Of a stretch of DNA of 63,007 nucleotides, positions 35,491-44,177 are shown one piece after another. The notes beneath the pieces are model-generated. The model was not told where the DNA came from. It saw nothing but the letters and a program-made list of their open reading frames with translations, and made no database searches. Source of the stretch: Pseudomonadota bacterium (GTDB lineage Bacteria; Pseudomonadota; Gammaproteobacteria; Xanthomonadales; SZUA-38); NCBI GenBank assembly GCA_039033415.1, contig JBCCCR010000038.1:1-63007 (forward strand), in the 5' to 3' direction. Numbering within the stretch: position 1 is the first letter of the stretch; each line of letters opens with the position of its first letter. The translations under genes and the position numbers were made by a program.

Positions 35491-35532
35491 CAGTCTAGAA
35501 ATACTAAAACAACTAGACTGGACAGTCTAGTT
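35491..35532. promoter_or_regulatory. TetR operator between RND operon and its regulator
   Basis: A perfect 22-bp palindrome with arms AACTAGACTG (35511-35520) and CAGTCTAGTT (35523-35532), centre GA, plus a matching half-site CAGTCTAG at 35491-35498. It lies in the 93-base divergent region. On the minus side it overlaps likely promoter boxes (TTGTTT, 18 bases, TAGTTT); on the plus side TATAAA follows at 35534. Confidence 0.85.
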
Positions 35533-35559
35533 TTATAAATGACACGGAGTGAAGGAAAC

Positions 35560-36195
35560 ATGCAGGCCAGCGCACCGGCCCCCCGCGGGCGTCCTAAAAG
35601 CGCCAGCAAGAAAGAGCAGATTTATGTCAGCGCCTCCCAGCTCTTCCTGGAGAAAGGGTACGACGGCGTCAGCATGGATCTCGTTGCGGAAAACGCTGGC
35701 GTATCCAAACAGACGGTCTATTCGCATTTTTCGAATAAGGAAGCGCTATTCTCAGCGTGCGTCAGAAACAAGTGCGCCGCGCACGAGCTGAGCGCTGAGG
35801 CGCTGGACCCCGCCCTGCCAGTCGGGGACGTGCTGAAAAACATGGTTGGCCAATTCAGTTCGTTGATGCATTCCGACGAGGCCATCAGGCTTAAGCGCCT
35901 GCTGATTACACACGCAGAGACCAATCCCCGGCTGTCAGCCATCTTCTACGACGTCGGTCCCGCGATGATGAAAAGCTCGCTGGAGGCCTACCTACAGGGC
36001 CAGGTGGCGCAGGGCACCCTAGCCATCGACGACGTGCCGACCGCCGCGCGGCAGCTGCTCTACATGATCCAGGGCGAACATCTGATGCGGGCCACGCTCA
36101 ACGTGCCGGGCGGCCCCACTAAAGAGGACAACCAGGCGTATCTGGACGCCTGCGTGGGGATGTTTTTGAGGTGTTACCGGTCGGAAGGATCTTGA
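35560..36195 (+). CDS. TetR/AcrR-family regulator of the RND operon
   Basis: About 211 aa from the ATG at 35560, preceded by GAAGGA at 4 bases; the in-frame ATG at 35539 lacks one. HTH region KSASKKEQIYVSASQLFLEKG...VSMDLVAENAGVSKQTVYSHFSNKEALF (residues 13-62). The C-terminal TetR_C-type ligand domain includes MIQGEHLMRATLNVPG. It lies divergent from the second RND pump with a palindromic operator between, the standard arrangement for a local repressor that is released when a pump substrate binds. Confidence 0.94.
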   Translation: MQASAPAPRGRPKSASKKEQIYVSASQLFLEKGYDGVSMDLVAENAGVSKQTVYSHFSNKEALFSACVRNKCAAHELSAEALDPALPVGDVLKNMVGQFSSLMHSDEAIRLKRLLITHAETNPRLSAIFYDVGPAMMKSSLEAYLQGQVAQGTLAIDDVPTAARQLLYMIQGEHLMRATLNVPGGPTKEDNQAYLDACVGMFLRCYRSEGS

Positions 36196-36213
36196 ATCTT
36201 TTCGCGGCTCGCC

Positions 36214-37263
36214 TTAGTCCAGCCGCCAGTTGAAATCCAGCAGCAGCCGTTTCAGGTCATCGTCGAGGCCGTCCCGCCGCTCGACAAACGCCGCGAGCCG
36301 CACGTGCAGATTCGGGCTGAAGCCGTAGCTCACCCAGGGCATATAACCCCGCATCGCCGTGGGAAACCACCAGTCGTCTTCGTTAAAGGCCGCCATCACC
36401 GCCTCGCGCTGGATGCGCTGCAGCGAATAGCCGACCTCCCAGCCGCCGATCCGTGACGCGTTCCCGAGAATGACCGAAAAGCGGGCGCCCTCGTCCTCTT
36501 CTTCCGCCGCCAGGTTTTGCATCACGTCCAGCTGCGCCAGCAGCGGTCCAAAGCGAGTCGGCCAGACCATCTCGAGCTGTAAATCCAGCATCTCGTAATC
36601 GTTGGCGAGGCTGCCGTTAAGCAATCGGTTTGTGCGGGTCCGGCGGTCTTCCACCAGCACGTCTAAGTTGTCGAAGTCGAGGTAACCCAGCCGCACGGAG
36701 CCGCCCTTCGGCGAACCCTCGAGAATCTCCCAGTTGACCTGGAACGCGTTGAGCTCGGTCAGGTTTTCATCGATGTGCATGCCCCGGAAGGTCCCCGCGA
36801 GAAACGACAGACGGTCGAAGTCGCGGACAGTAAAATCCTGCTGCACCGACGCGCCCATGGCGCGCAGATCGTGATCCCAGGTGGCGGGCGTCAACGTCAG
36901 CGGCATTGGCGCCATCCCGACCTCCAGCAGCGTGTCAGGGCTCAGGAAGTACCGCAGGTACGCCTCACCCAGCATAACCTCGTCGGATTCTTCGTTATCG
37001 AGAAAGCGAACGTTGTCTGAATTGCTGTCGTTGCCGATGGCCACTTTGAGCGCAGCCCCAACCTCAAGCCGGTCGGACAGAAACCGTCGCGCGCCAAACA
37101 GGCCGTGAAAACGGACGCGGTCAACCTCCCCGCCGTCGGGCAGATCGGTCACCTGGTCTGCTCTCGCCCGCGCCTCCCCGTAGGCCTCCCAGCTAGCCTC
37201 TTGCGCGGCAGTGCTACCCGCCGCGAGCAGCAGCAGGCTGGTAAGCCGGCGTAACCCGCTCAT
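36214..37263 (-). CDS. Putative outer-membrane beta-barrel protein
   Basis: 349 aa from the ATG at 37263, which overlaps the kinase stop (ATGA). Signal peptide about 1-19 (TAAQE). The mature protein alternates polar and hydrophobic residues in strands such as VRFHGLFGARRFLSDRLEVGAALKVAIG and EMLDLQLEMVWPTRFGPLLAQLDVMQ, consistent with a beta-barrel of about 16 strands. It ends NWRLD rather than in an aromatic residue, which is atypical for Bam substrates. No family assigned. Its coupling to the receptor kinase and the cupredoxin suggests that the three act in one envelope process. Confidence 0.7.
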   Translation of the reverse strand: MSGLRRLTSLLLLAAGSTAAQEASWEAYGEARARADQVTDLPDGGEVDRVRFHGLFGARRFLSDRLEVGAALKVAIGNDSNSDNVRFLDNEESDEVMLGEAYLRYFLSPDTLLEVGMAPMPLTLTPATWDHDLRAMGASVQQDFTVRDFDRLSFLAGTFRGMHIDENLTELNAFQVNWEILEGSPKGGSVRLGYLDFDNLDVLVEDRRTRTNRLLNGSLANDYEMLDLQLEMVWPTRFGPLLAQLDVMQNLAAEEEDEGARFSVILGNASRIGGWEVGYSLQRIQREAVMAAFNEDDWWFPTAMRGYMPWVSYGFSPNLHVRLAAFVERRDGLDDDLKRLLLDFNWRLD

Positions 37264-39881
37264 GCGCGAAGGCTGCTCAATGCGGCCGCCAGCTCGGCCG
37301 CGTCGCTGAAGCGGGTCTTGAGATCCGGTGCCAGACAGCGGCTGACGACCCGATCCAGCGCCGCCGGACACTCCTCCCAGACGTCGCTCAGCGGCGCAAA
37401 CTCCGCGTCGCGCTTCGCCTCGTAGATCGCCATCATGTCGGTCTGCGCAAACGGGGTGACGCCGCCAAACAGTTCATAGATCACCACGCCGCTGGCGTAG
37501 ACGTCCGCGTGGGCATCCACGGGATCCCCGGCCATCTGTTCCGGTGCGGCGTAGCGCGGCGTGCCAAAAAACACGCCGCTTGACGCCTCATCGTTGCGCA
37601 CCGGCTGAGCAATACCAAAATCCATTAGCTTGGCGTTGCCGGCGGCCTCGAGAATGATGTTTTCGGGTTTGATGTCCCGGTGCACCACGTCTTTGCCGTG
37701 CGCCGCGGCAAGCCCGGCGCAGGTCTGGCGGACGATCCGCAGGCCGGCGGAGAACGGCAGGCGCGAGCGCTGGCGCATCAGATACTTAAGCGTCATGCCG
37801 CGCACGTACTCCATCGAGATGTAGGCCACCCCTTCATAGCTGCCAAAGTCGAAGGTCCGCAGCACGTTCGGGTGGGTAATAATGCGCGCGAGCTTGATTT
37901 CTTCTTTGAGCTGCTGGAGATACTTTTCGTCGCTCGCCATGGTCGGCAGCAGCGTTTTGAGCGCCACAAAGTCATCCAGATCGCGGTCCAGCGCCTTGTA
38001 GACCATGCCCATGCCGCCCTGGCCCAGAATCGACACAATCTCGAAGCGGCCGGCAAACACGTCACCCGGCACCACCTCGCGGGTTTTTGAGACGCTTTCA
38101 ATCACGCTCTCAGCCGCATCGGTGCGGTCCGCCGCCAGGGTTTGGTCAGAGACGGCAGCAGCAAACTCCGCCAGGTGTTCGTTGCTCAGCGCCAGGTACT
38201 TCCGGCCGCTGATCCGACCCTTGTGAAACATCGGTTTTTTCTGGACCGAAGTCAGCAGCTCGCCAACCTGGTCCCGGATCGACGGCGCAAAGAGCAGCGT
38301 GCCGGGCTGCGCTTCTTCCAGCAGCAGGTCAACCTGATGGCTCGCCTTGCCGATGAGCACCTCCGCGCTGGACATGCCTGCCCGAACCATGCCTCGATCG
38401 ACGGTGCCCATAACCAGAGCCTTGCTGGGCTGATCGCTGGCAAACTCCACCACGTGACCGGCAAACTCGAGCGCGTGGGCAATCGCCAGTTCACCCCGGA
38501 ACCCGATCAGCGCCCGGTGCCCCGTAAACGACTCAAGCCGAGCGTCCAGCGCTTCGGCGAGCGCCGCGATCTGCGACAGGGTCGACTGGAACTGCCGAAC
38601 GTTTTGCTCAGCGCTTCCGGTTTGCTCCGGGTTGGCCATGTGGCGGTAGTCGAGCGCCAGCAGCGCCAGCTGCTCACGGGCCGGCTTGCTGCCGGGCTGC
38701 TGTGTCCGAGTCACGCTGCCCTGCTCAAAAGCCGGATCGGGTAGGTAGCGCGACAGGTCCGACACGTACTCTTCCATGTCACGTTTTTCCCGCAGGTCGC
38801 TGAGCAGCGTTTCGAACGCGTTGCCCAGATCCACAATCTCCTGGCTGCCGCTGTGGTTAAAGTGCTGCTCGTAGTGGCCAGCACCCGCCGCATTGGCCGC
38901 TTCGGTCAGCGCCCCCAAGGGCCGCGCCAGCCGCTTGGAAAGCGCCAACGATAGGGCCATGCCGGCGACAATCGCCGCCAGCCCTACCCCGCCGAGGATC
39001 CACGCCTGGCGTTCGAAGGGCGCCATCAGCGAATCCACCGACACGCCGGTAATCACGGCTGCCACCATCGTCTCTTCGTCGAGCGAGACCGGCTCAGCGT
39101 TGAGCATCCACTTGGCGCCGGCAACCTGTACTTCCCGGCGAAAGCCCTCGGTTTCGCCGCCGAGCATCTCCTCCAGCGAGCCACCCATGCCGCCGAGGCC
39201 GTCGATGATCTGCTGGGTCGCATCATCCGGCAGCGTGCTGGTGACGATACCGCCAGCCTGATTAACCCAGATCTGTTCGGTGCCGGTGGCGTTTTTGATT
39301 TCGTCGCTGAAGTCAGCGTCGATCCGCTTACCGACAGCCAGGAACCCGATCAGCGTGAAGTTTTGATCCATCGGCATCATCGACACCTGATACAGCTCAT
39401 CCCCCTGCCCCCAGATGGCGGAAACCGGCGCGAGGAAGCTGATCAGTTCATTCACCAGCGGATCATCGGCGAGCGACTCCTCTTCGGTTAGCGGCCGATC
39501 CGTTCGGGCCAGCACGCGACCCTCAGCATCCATCACAATCGCCAGGTCGAACTCATACTCAGACTGCCGCTCGGCCAGAAGGTCAGCGATCGACGACAGC
39601 ACGTCCTGCTCCGCCGCCTCCGCCACATAGCTGGTGACCGCCGTATCGCTCGCGAGGATCTCGGACCCCACCTCCGCCTCGCGGGCACGCAGGCGCTCGA
39701 TATCAAACTCGGTCACCGTGGATCGGGTCAGCGCGGCATCCACCGAGGAGGCCGCCAGCTTCTGACCCTGCAGGACACCCGTGCCGACGGCAGAGAGAAC
39801 CACTAGCACAATCAGGGCGGCGGTGAGGAGGAAAAACTGACTCCCAAGAGTCAGTCGGGATTTCGACTTAGTAACGTCCAC
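37260..39881 (-). CDS. Transmembrane Ser/Thr protein kinase with Cache, HAMP and degenerate cyclase-like module
   Basis: About 873 aa from GTG 39881 (GAGAAA upstream; an in-frame TTG lies at 39911). Order: helix (about 12-34), periplasmic Cache-type sensor (about 40-285), helix (about 292-312), HAMP (about 313-375), a module of about 190 residues resembling class III nucleotide cyclases (ALLALDYRHMANPEQ, FTGHRALIGFRGELAIAHALEFA, RAGMSSAEVLIG) but without their metal aspartates, then a C-terminal kinase (about 615-873). Kinase motifs: GQGGMGMVYKA, catalytic HRDIKPEN (from about 734), DFGIA and GTPRYAAPEQM. Bacterial STPKs usually have the kinase N-terminal and inside, so this is a reversed, two-component-like receptor. 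It overlaps both neighbours. Confidence 0.9.
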   Translation of the reverse strand: MDVTKSKSRLTLGSQFFLLTAALIVLVVLSAVGTGVLQGQKLAASSVDAALTRSTVTEFDIERLRAREAEVGSEILASDTAVTSYVAEAAEQDVLSSIADLLAERQSEYEFDLAIVMDAEGRVLARTDRPLTEEESLADDPLVNELISFLAPVSAIWGQGDELYQVSMMPMDQNFTLIGFLAVGKRIDADFSDEIKNATGTEQIWVNQAGGIVTSTLPDDATQQIIDGLGGMGGSLEEMLGGETEGFRREVQVAGAKWMLNAEPVSLDEETMVAAVITGVSVDSLMAPFERQAWILGGVGLAAIVAGMALSLALSKRLARPLGALTEAANAAGAGHYEQHFNHSGSQEIVDLGNAFETLLSDLREKRDMEEYVSDLSRYLPDPAFEQGSVTRTQQPGSKPAREQLALLALDYRHMANPEQTGSAEQNVRQFQSTLSQIAALAEALDARLESFTGHRALIGFRGELAIAHALEFAGHVVEFASDQPSKALVMGTVDRGMVRAGMSSAEVLIGKASHQVDLLLEEAQPGTLLFAPSIRDQVGELLTSVQKKPMFHKGRISGRKYLALSNEHLAEFAAAVSDQTLAADRTDAAESVIESVSKTREVVPGDVFAGRFEIVSILGQGGMGMVYKALDRDLDDFVALKTLLPTMASDEKYLQQLKEEIKLARIITHPNVLRTFDFGSYEGVAYISMEYVRGMTLKYLMRQRSRLPFSAGLRIVRQTCAGLAAAHGKDVVHRDIKPENIILEAAGNAKLMDFGIAQPVRNDEASSGVFFGTPRYAAPEQMAGDPVDAHADVYASGVVIYELFGGVTPFAQTDMMAIYEAKRDAEFAPLSDVWEECPAALDRVVSRCLAPDLKTRFSDAAELAAALSSLRA

Positions 39882-40560
39882 GGCGTTTTCTCGACTTGTA
39901 GGACCGGCCAAACTTGTTCTTATGATTCGGCACCTGTCGCTTGACCAACGGCAGTTCGATCTCGACGGCGTCGCTCGAACCGGTGTTCACCCGGCGCGAC
40001 GCGTTGGCCCGCTCATGCCACACCAGCAGAGTGCCCGGACCGGCCGGAAGATCCTCCAGGCGAAAACGACCACGTCGATCGGGGTACGTAAAATAGGGCG
40101 TCTCCAGGACCAGGATGTTGGCCGTCATTTCCTGGTGCACGTTGCAAAACACCCGAACTCGTCCCGGCTCGGTAAAGCGATGGGTCTTGCCGTCACCCTT
40201 AGGAATCAGGCCGGCGTCGAAGGCGTTCCCGCCCGACACGGAAAACACGTTGTGCAAAATCGGATCACGGTTGGGGAAGCGCACGCTGGCGCCCACCGGA
40301 ATCGCGAGGACCTTGGGATCAAACGTCTTCTTGCGGGTGCCCATCACAAACACCTGCGAGCTGTCCGCCGCCGGCCGGACCGCCGGCTGGGGCTGGGCGC
40401 CGTCGGGTCGAAAATACACCACCACGTCGGTCACGCTGGACATTGCTTTTCCGCTGTCCATCAGCTGGATCTGGCCCCGCAGTTCGGCGCTAGAAACAGC
40501 GTTAGAAACCGATAGAACAACCGCCAGTAACGCTATGTGCAGGCAGGTTTTTTTGGACAC
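39868..40560 (-). CDS. Exported cupredoxin-like protein
   Basis: About 230 aa from GTG 40560, which has GGAGGGG 8 bases upstream; the frame stays open further but looks non-coding there. Signal peptide about 1-25 (SSAEL). A plastocyanin-like core has GASVRFPNRDPILHNVFSVSG (ligand His) and RVRVFCNVHQEMTANILVLETPYF, with C, H and M spaced as in type 1 copper sites. A carboxypeptidase-regulatory-like beta domain follows (DRRGRFRLEDLPAGPGTLLVWHE), then a very basic tail KSRKRRGRY. Similar proteins are annotated as methylamine utilisation-like. It overlaps the kinase gene by 14 bases. Electron carrier or copper-responsive partner of the receptor kinase is an inference. Confidence 0.85.
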   Translation of the reverse strand: MSKKTCLHIALLAVVLSVSNAVSSAELRGQIQLMDSGKAMSSVTDVVVYFRPDGAQPQPAVRPAADSSQVFVMGTRKKTFDPKVLAIPVGASVRFPNRDPILHNVFSVSGGNAFDAGLIPKGDGKTHRFTEPGRVRVFCNVHQEMTANILVLETPYFTYPDRRGRFRLEDLPAGPGTLLVWHERANASRRVNTGSSDAVEIELPLVKRQVPNHKNKFGRSYKSRKRRGRY

Positions 40561-40702
40561 AAAATGCACCCCTCCCGGATAACCGCCCCATTTAAACCAC
40601 TTGCGGGCGCAAGAGCAAGTCTGTGGGACGGCGGGAAACCACTGGCGGACACCGGTTGGCGGCCACTTGCTACCGTTCAGAGGCCGTGAAAAGTGCGGTG
40701 AA

Positions 40703-41416
40703 TCAGGGCGCTTCGGGTCGCGCTGCGTCCAGGTGGGCGAGCACCTTCGGCTCATCATGATAGATCTCGCGGTACCGCTGAAAGGCGTCCTCCGACAGGC
40801 GGAAGCCGGCGTCCGTTAGCACCAGGCCTGCGGGGCTGGCGTTGCTCAACGTCAGCTCAAAAGGCGTCAGTCCAAGCAGATTGGTCGCCCACATGTCGGC
40901 ACCGGCCGCCAGCAGTCGGCGCACCGGCGCCGGGTCACACTCCGCGGCTGCCAGCATCAGCGGCGTATTGCCACGATCATCAGCCGCGTTGCTGTCGGCG
41001 CCGTTTGCCAGCAGCTGCTCAAGCACCGGAATCACGCCTTCTTTGGAAGCGCCGAATTCGCAGCCAGACCCAAAAAACAACAGGTGAAGAGGCTGCGTCT
41101 GGCGCCGGTCCAGTGCCGCCGTCACGTCGACACCGGCTTCGACCAGTCCCGCTACCTCGGCCTCATCCGCGAGCCACAGTGCTTCCAGCCAGGCTTCAGC
41201 GGGCTTGCCCATCGGTTGAGTGGGCGTCGGTCTCTCTCGCCGAGCGTTTGCCTCCTTCGTCGCCGTTGAGTTGACCGCTCCGTTCGCTTCGGCCGAGGGC
41301 CCTCGCATCGAAAACGAATTGAGGTACACCAGACCCAGCAGGCCCGCGATCAGCCCCAGGTATCGGAGGCTGCGTCCGTCGAGCATTCGGCTACGGGTTT
41401 TCTTGGCCTGTGTCAT
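40703..41416 (-). CDS. Membrane-anchored ankyrin-repeat protein
   Basis: About 237 aa (GTG at 41425 is an alternative start). One N-terminal membrane helix (about 18-36), a low-complexity linker, then ankyrin repeats: EVAGLVEAGVDVTAAL, EQLLANGADSNAADDRGNTPLMLAAAE, VRRLLAAGADMWATNLLGLTPFELTL. The repeats would lie in the periplasm if the helix is an uncleaved anchor with a cytoplasmic N-terminus. Ankyrin repeats bind proteins; the partner is unknown. It is 143 bases from the cupredoxin gene and may belong to the same transcription unit. Confidence 0.85.
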   Translation of the reverse strand: MTQAKKTRSRMLDGRSLRYLGLIAGLLGLVYLNSFSMRGPSAEANGAVNSTATKEANARRERPTPTQPMGKPAEAWLEALWLADEAEVAGLVEAGVDVTAALDRRQTQPLHLLFFGSGCEFGASKEGVIPVLEQLLANGADSNAADDRGNTPLMLAAAECDPAPVRRLLAAGADMWATNLLGLTPFELTLSNASPAGLVLTDAGFRLSEDAFQRYREIYHDEPKVLAHLDAARPEAP

Positions 41417-41462
41417 TGTTCTCACTCACTGAAACGGTTTATCTCGCCTGTCTGTCTACGTA

Positions 41463-41585
41463 GCAGCGCGTGCAACAAACGAAGTTTTTCGACGCGCTGC
41501 ATCCGGCACATGAATGTGCCGGCATTTTTGATGGCTTCAAGCCATTGAAAATGTGAGCCAAGGGAAAATCGCATTTTTCACTTGG
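41463..41585. ncRNA. Cluster of four strong inverted repeats, candidate structured RNA or extragenic element
   Basis: Four hairpins follow one another in 123 bases between divergent genes: GCAGCGCGT/ACGCGCTGC (41463-41471, 41492-41500) with an inner CGAA/TTCG; CCGGCACA-TGAA-TGTGCCGG (41503-41522); ATGGCTT-C-AAGCCAT (41531-41545); and CCAAG.GAAAA/TTTTC.CTTGG (41558-41585, 10 of 11 pairs). The second is followed by a T-rich stretch and could end transcription. The class is unknown; no known riboswitch was recognised. Confidence 0.5.
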
Positions 41586-41693
41586 CGTTGTTGCCATCGA
41601 TATGAACATGGGCCATGGATGGCTTTTTCAACAACCTGATTGTAGGGCGGCTGCAAACGTTGGACGCCCGTTCATAACGCTCGGGAGACCCTA

Positions 41694-43187
41694 ATGCATC
41701 GACTCGGATCGCCTGTCATGGCCCTCGCTGCCCTGCTTGCGATGGCGCTAGCCAGCATTCCGTCCACCGCAACCGCTGAGGCGCCGATGTTCCAGTTTCC
41801 GCACCTGGATCGCGAGCGCCGGATCGCCCCGCCCGACGCCTTGAGTTTTGGCACCCTGCTCGATTCGACCCCGGAAGGGCTGGAATCGTTGCATCAGATT
41901 CCGGATTCGCTGCTTTACGACGCGCTCCGGCCGAACGATCCCCTGCGTGACCTCTTACTGGAAGGTCGTTTCAGCCAGGCCATCACGCTGGCGCAGCGCC
42001 GGGTCGAAACGCTGCAGGGTGAAGCCCGGCGCGAGGCCATCGCACGGGCACGGGTTGACTGGGGTCTGGCGCTTCACTTCGGCGGACAGCACGGCCCGGC
42101 GACGCAGCAGCTCGAGCGCGGCCTGTCGGTCGCCCGGCCGGGTGAAAAATGGTTTGACGAGCGCTGGGTGGGTGCGCTGCTCGCGCTGGGTCTTTCCCAG
42201 CAGACACTCGGCCGGCACAACGAAGCGGACCGTTCGCTGATCCGGGCGCAAAATCTGATTCAGCGTCACTACGGCGCCACCGATGGACGCCAGCTTCCGC
42301 TGCTCCTGGCCCGCGCGCAGTCGCTCGCTGCACAGGAGGAAGACTTCAGCACGGAGCAGCTCTACCGAACGCACCTCAAGCTGATCAAGAAAGACACCTC
42401 GGCGTTGAGCAGCCGGCGGGTGGCGGCGGTCCACCTGCTCGCCGAATGGCTTGTCGAACAGGGCCGCTTTAAGCACGCCATATCGGCCTTTAACCAGCTG
42501 CTTGAAGATCAGCAGCTCGCCGACCCGTCAAACGAGAGCCCTGAAGCGGCCCAGGCTCGCGTGGCGGCGATGACAGGGCTGTCTCAGGTGTTTCTGCGCA
42601 GCGGCAGCGTGGAGGTGGACCGGGGCCTGACGCTGGCACAGCAAGCAGCCAACCTTGTCGACGAAAATCCGGCGGCCTTTGAGCCGGCTGAAGCGGCGGC
42701 TGCGCACCTGTTCGCCGGCGACTGGCTGACGCTGTTCAGCCGACGCCGCTTAGCCGCTGAGCAGTATCAGCTCGCCTGGCAGCGCGCCGCCGAGAGTCCG
42801 GAAGCCGAGGCGCTACACGCGGCGCTGGGCAAGCCTGCGCTGATTTTTGACGGCCCGGAGATCCCGCTGGGTCTTCTCGGCTACCAGTGGGCCAACGACC
42901 ACGTATTTGCCAACTTTCAGCTTGAGGTCCGGGCGGACGGCCGTCCGGCGAGAGTGCATCTTACCGGCAGCAACCTGCACGCCACCAACATCCGACGAGC
43001 GCAAAAGCTCTTAAGGTACGCGCGCTTCCGGCCAGCGCTTGAGGACGGGGAGCCGGTGGCGTCCGAGACGATTCGACACCACCGCGTTTACAACACTGAA
43101 CCCTTTACGGGCTTTGGTCAGGTTCAGGCCGGCGGAAATGTGATGAGTTCGGGTCTACAAACGTCCCCGCTGCCTCGTCGCCCGTAG
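41694..43187 (+). CDS. Exported TPR protein with TonB-like C-terminal domain
   Basis: 497 aa. Signal peptide about 1-28 (ATAEA). Residues about 75-390 are helical pairs of TPR type, for example RDLLLEGRFSQAITLAQRRVETL, GLALHFGGQHGPATQQLERGL and EWLVEQGRFKHAISAFNQLLED. The C-terminal 100 residues (FQLEVRADGRPARVHLTGSN...QKLLRYARFRPALEDGEPV) match the TonB C-terminal-like fold seen in energy transducers and in TPR proteins. GGAG lies 6 bases before the ATG. No N-terminal membrane helix of a true TonB is present, so it is probably a periplasmic scaffold. Confidence 0.85.
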   Translation: MHRLGSPVMALAALLAMALASIPSTATAEAPMFQFPHLDRERRIAPPDALSFGTLLDSTPEGLESLHQIPDSLLYDALRPNDPLRDLLLEGRFSQAITLAQRRVETLQGEARREAIARARVDWGLALHFGGQHGPATQQLERGLSVARPGEKWFDERWVGALLALGLSQQTLGRHNEADRSLIRAQNLIQRHYGATDGRQLPLLLARAQSLAAQEEDFSTEQLYRTHLKLIKKDTSALSSRRVAAVHLLAEWLVEQGRFKHAISAFNQLLEDQQLADPSNESPEAAQARVAAMTGLSQVFLRSGSVEVDRGLTLAQQAANLVDENPAAFEPAEAAAAHLFAGDWLTLFSRRRLAAEQYQLAWQRAAESPEAEALHAALGKPALIFDGPEIPLGLLGYQWANDHVFANFQLEVRADGRPARVHLTGSNLHATNIRRAQKLLRYARFRPALEDGEPVASETIRHHRVYNTEPFTGFGQVQAGGNVMSSGLQTSPLPRRP

Positions 43188-43229
43188 CGTCCTACCGTTG
43201 CTTCAACCTGGGTAGGACTGAGAGCAGGG

Positions 43230-43973
43230 TTACTTCACCCGACGCTTGATCTCGCGCCAAAGTGCGTACATCGCCTGCCCGCCGACATCGCTGTGGGCGT
43301 AAACCCCGACCGGCGCCTGACGCAGGCCCATCTGTTCGATGTTGGAGGCGTAGGGAATGTAGGTCTTGAGGCGCTTCTTGAGTTCCTTCGGCGGCTTCTC
43401 CAGCCACTCACGGTGCAGCCGCTTGCGGCGATCGACCATCGAAAAATACGGCAGCAGCGGGGTTTCCACCCGGCCCGCTTTGTCCATAAAGGTGCGCACC
43501 TGCATGTAGGCCCGGAGGGACAGCGGCGTCGGTATCAGCGGCATGATCACCGCGTCACAGGCGTGAAAAATTTGCTCCGTGAGCCGCGACAGGCTGGGCG
43601 GACAGTCGAGAATGAGCAGGTCGTAGTTCTCTTCCAGCGGCGCCGCCAGCCGCTTGAGCAGCATGCGCCGAAGCCCTAGCTCGGACAAAAACACGTCGGC
43701 GTTGCGGTTAGAAAACGCTGCACCGATCACGTCCAAGCCCTCGTAGGGTGTTTCTTTGATCACTTTGCTGATGGGCGCCTTCTGAGACCAGATTTTCTCC
43801 ATGCCAGGCTGACGCTGTCGCTCGCCGAGCAGATACCAGCTGGCAGCACCCTGCGCGTCCAGATCCCACAGGATCGTGGAATAGCCATCCATGGTGGCGT
43901 AGTAGGCGGTATTTACGGCACCGGCGGTTTTGCCAACGCCCCCCTTCAAATTGAAAAAAGCGATGGATTTCAT
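43230..43973 (-). CDS. Orphan ParA-like ATPase
   Basis: About 247 aa from the ATG at 43973 (ATG at 43991 is possible; the frame is open further but overlaps upstream DNA with no typical signal). Deviant Walker A KGGVGKT near the N-terminus, SIAFFNLKGGVGKTAGAVN; Walker B DLLILDCPPSL; IPTPLSLRAY is in the ParA C-terminal half. No ParB or parS-like gene is adjacent, so it more likely positions another cargo (chemoreceptors, carboxysomes, conjugation or cellulose machinery in other species) than segregates DNA. Divergent from the DUF4097 gene. Confidence 0.9.
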   Translation of the reverse strand: MKSIAFFNLKGGVGKTAGAVNTAYYATMDGYSTILWDLDAQGAASWYLLGERQRQPGMEKIWSQKAPISKVIKETPYEGLDVIGAAFSNRNADVFLSELGLRRMLLKRLAAPLEENYDLLILDCPPSLSRLTEQIFHACDAVIMPLIPTPLSLRAYMQVRTFMDKAGRVETPLLPYFSMVDRRKRLHREWLEKPPKELKKRLKTYIPYASNIEQMGLRQAPVGVYAHSDVGGQAMYALWREIKRRVK

Positions 43974-44177
43974 GGGGCTATGATAGTCCATTGTTTGCCG
44001 AGGTGCATGGCAGGCCATCTCGCGAGCCTTCGGAACGACCCGCCTGCGGTACAATCGGGGCGAATTTTCCGGGTGCCGCCTGCTGACGGCGCCGGCCAGC
44101 GGCGGTCGCCGCTTAAACCAAATCGGTGTCGTTACCATCAAAGACTCAGCCAATCTTTAACAGGAACGTAGGGACCC

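Noticed and set aside
36196-36213. Link of the porin-like gene to the RND regulator
   Set aside because: The two genes converge and share no operator; proximity only.
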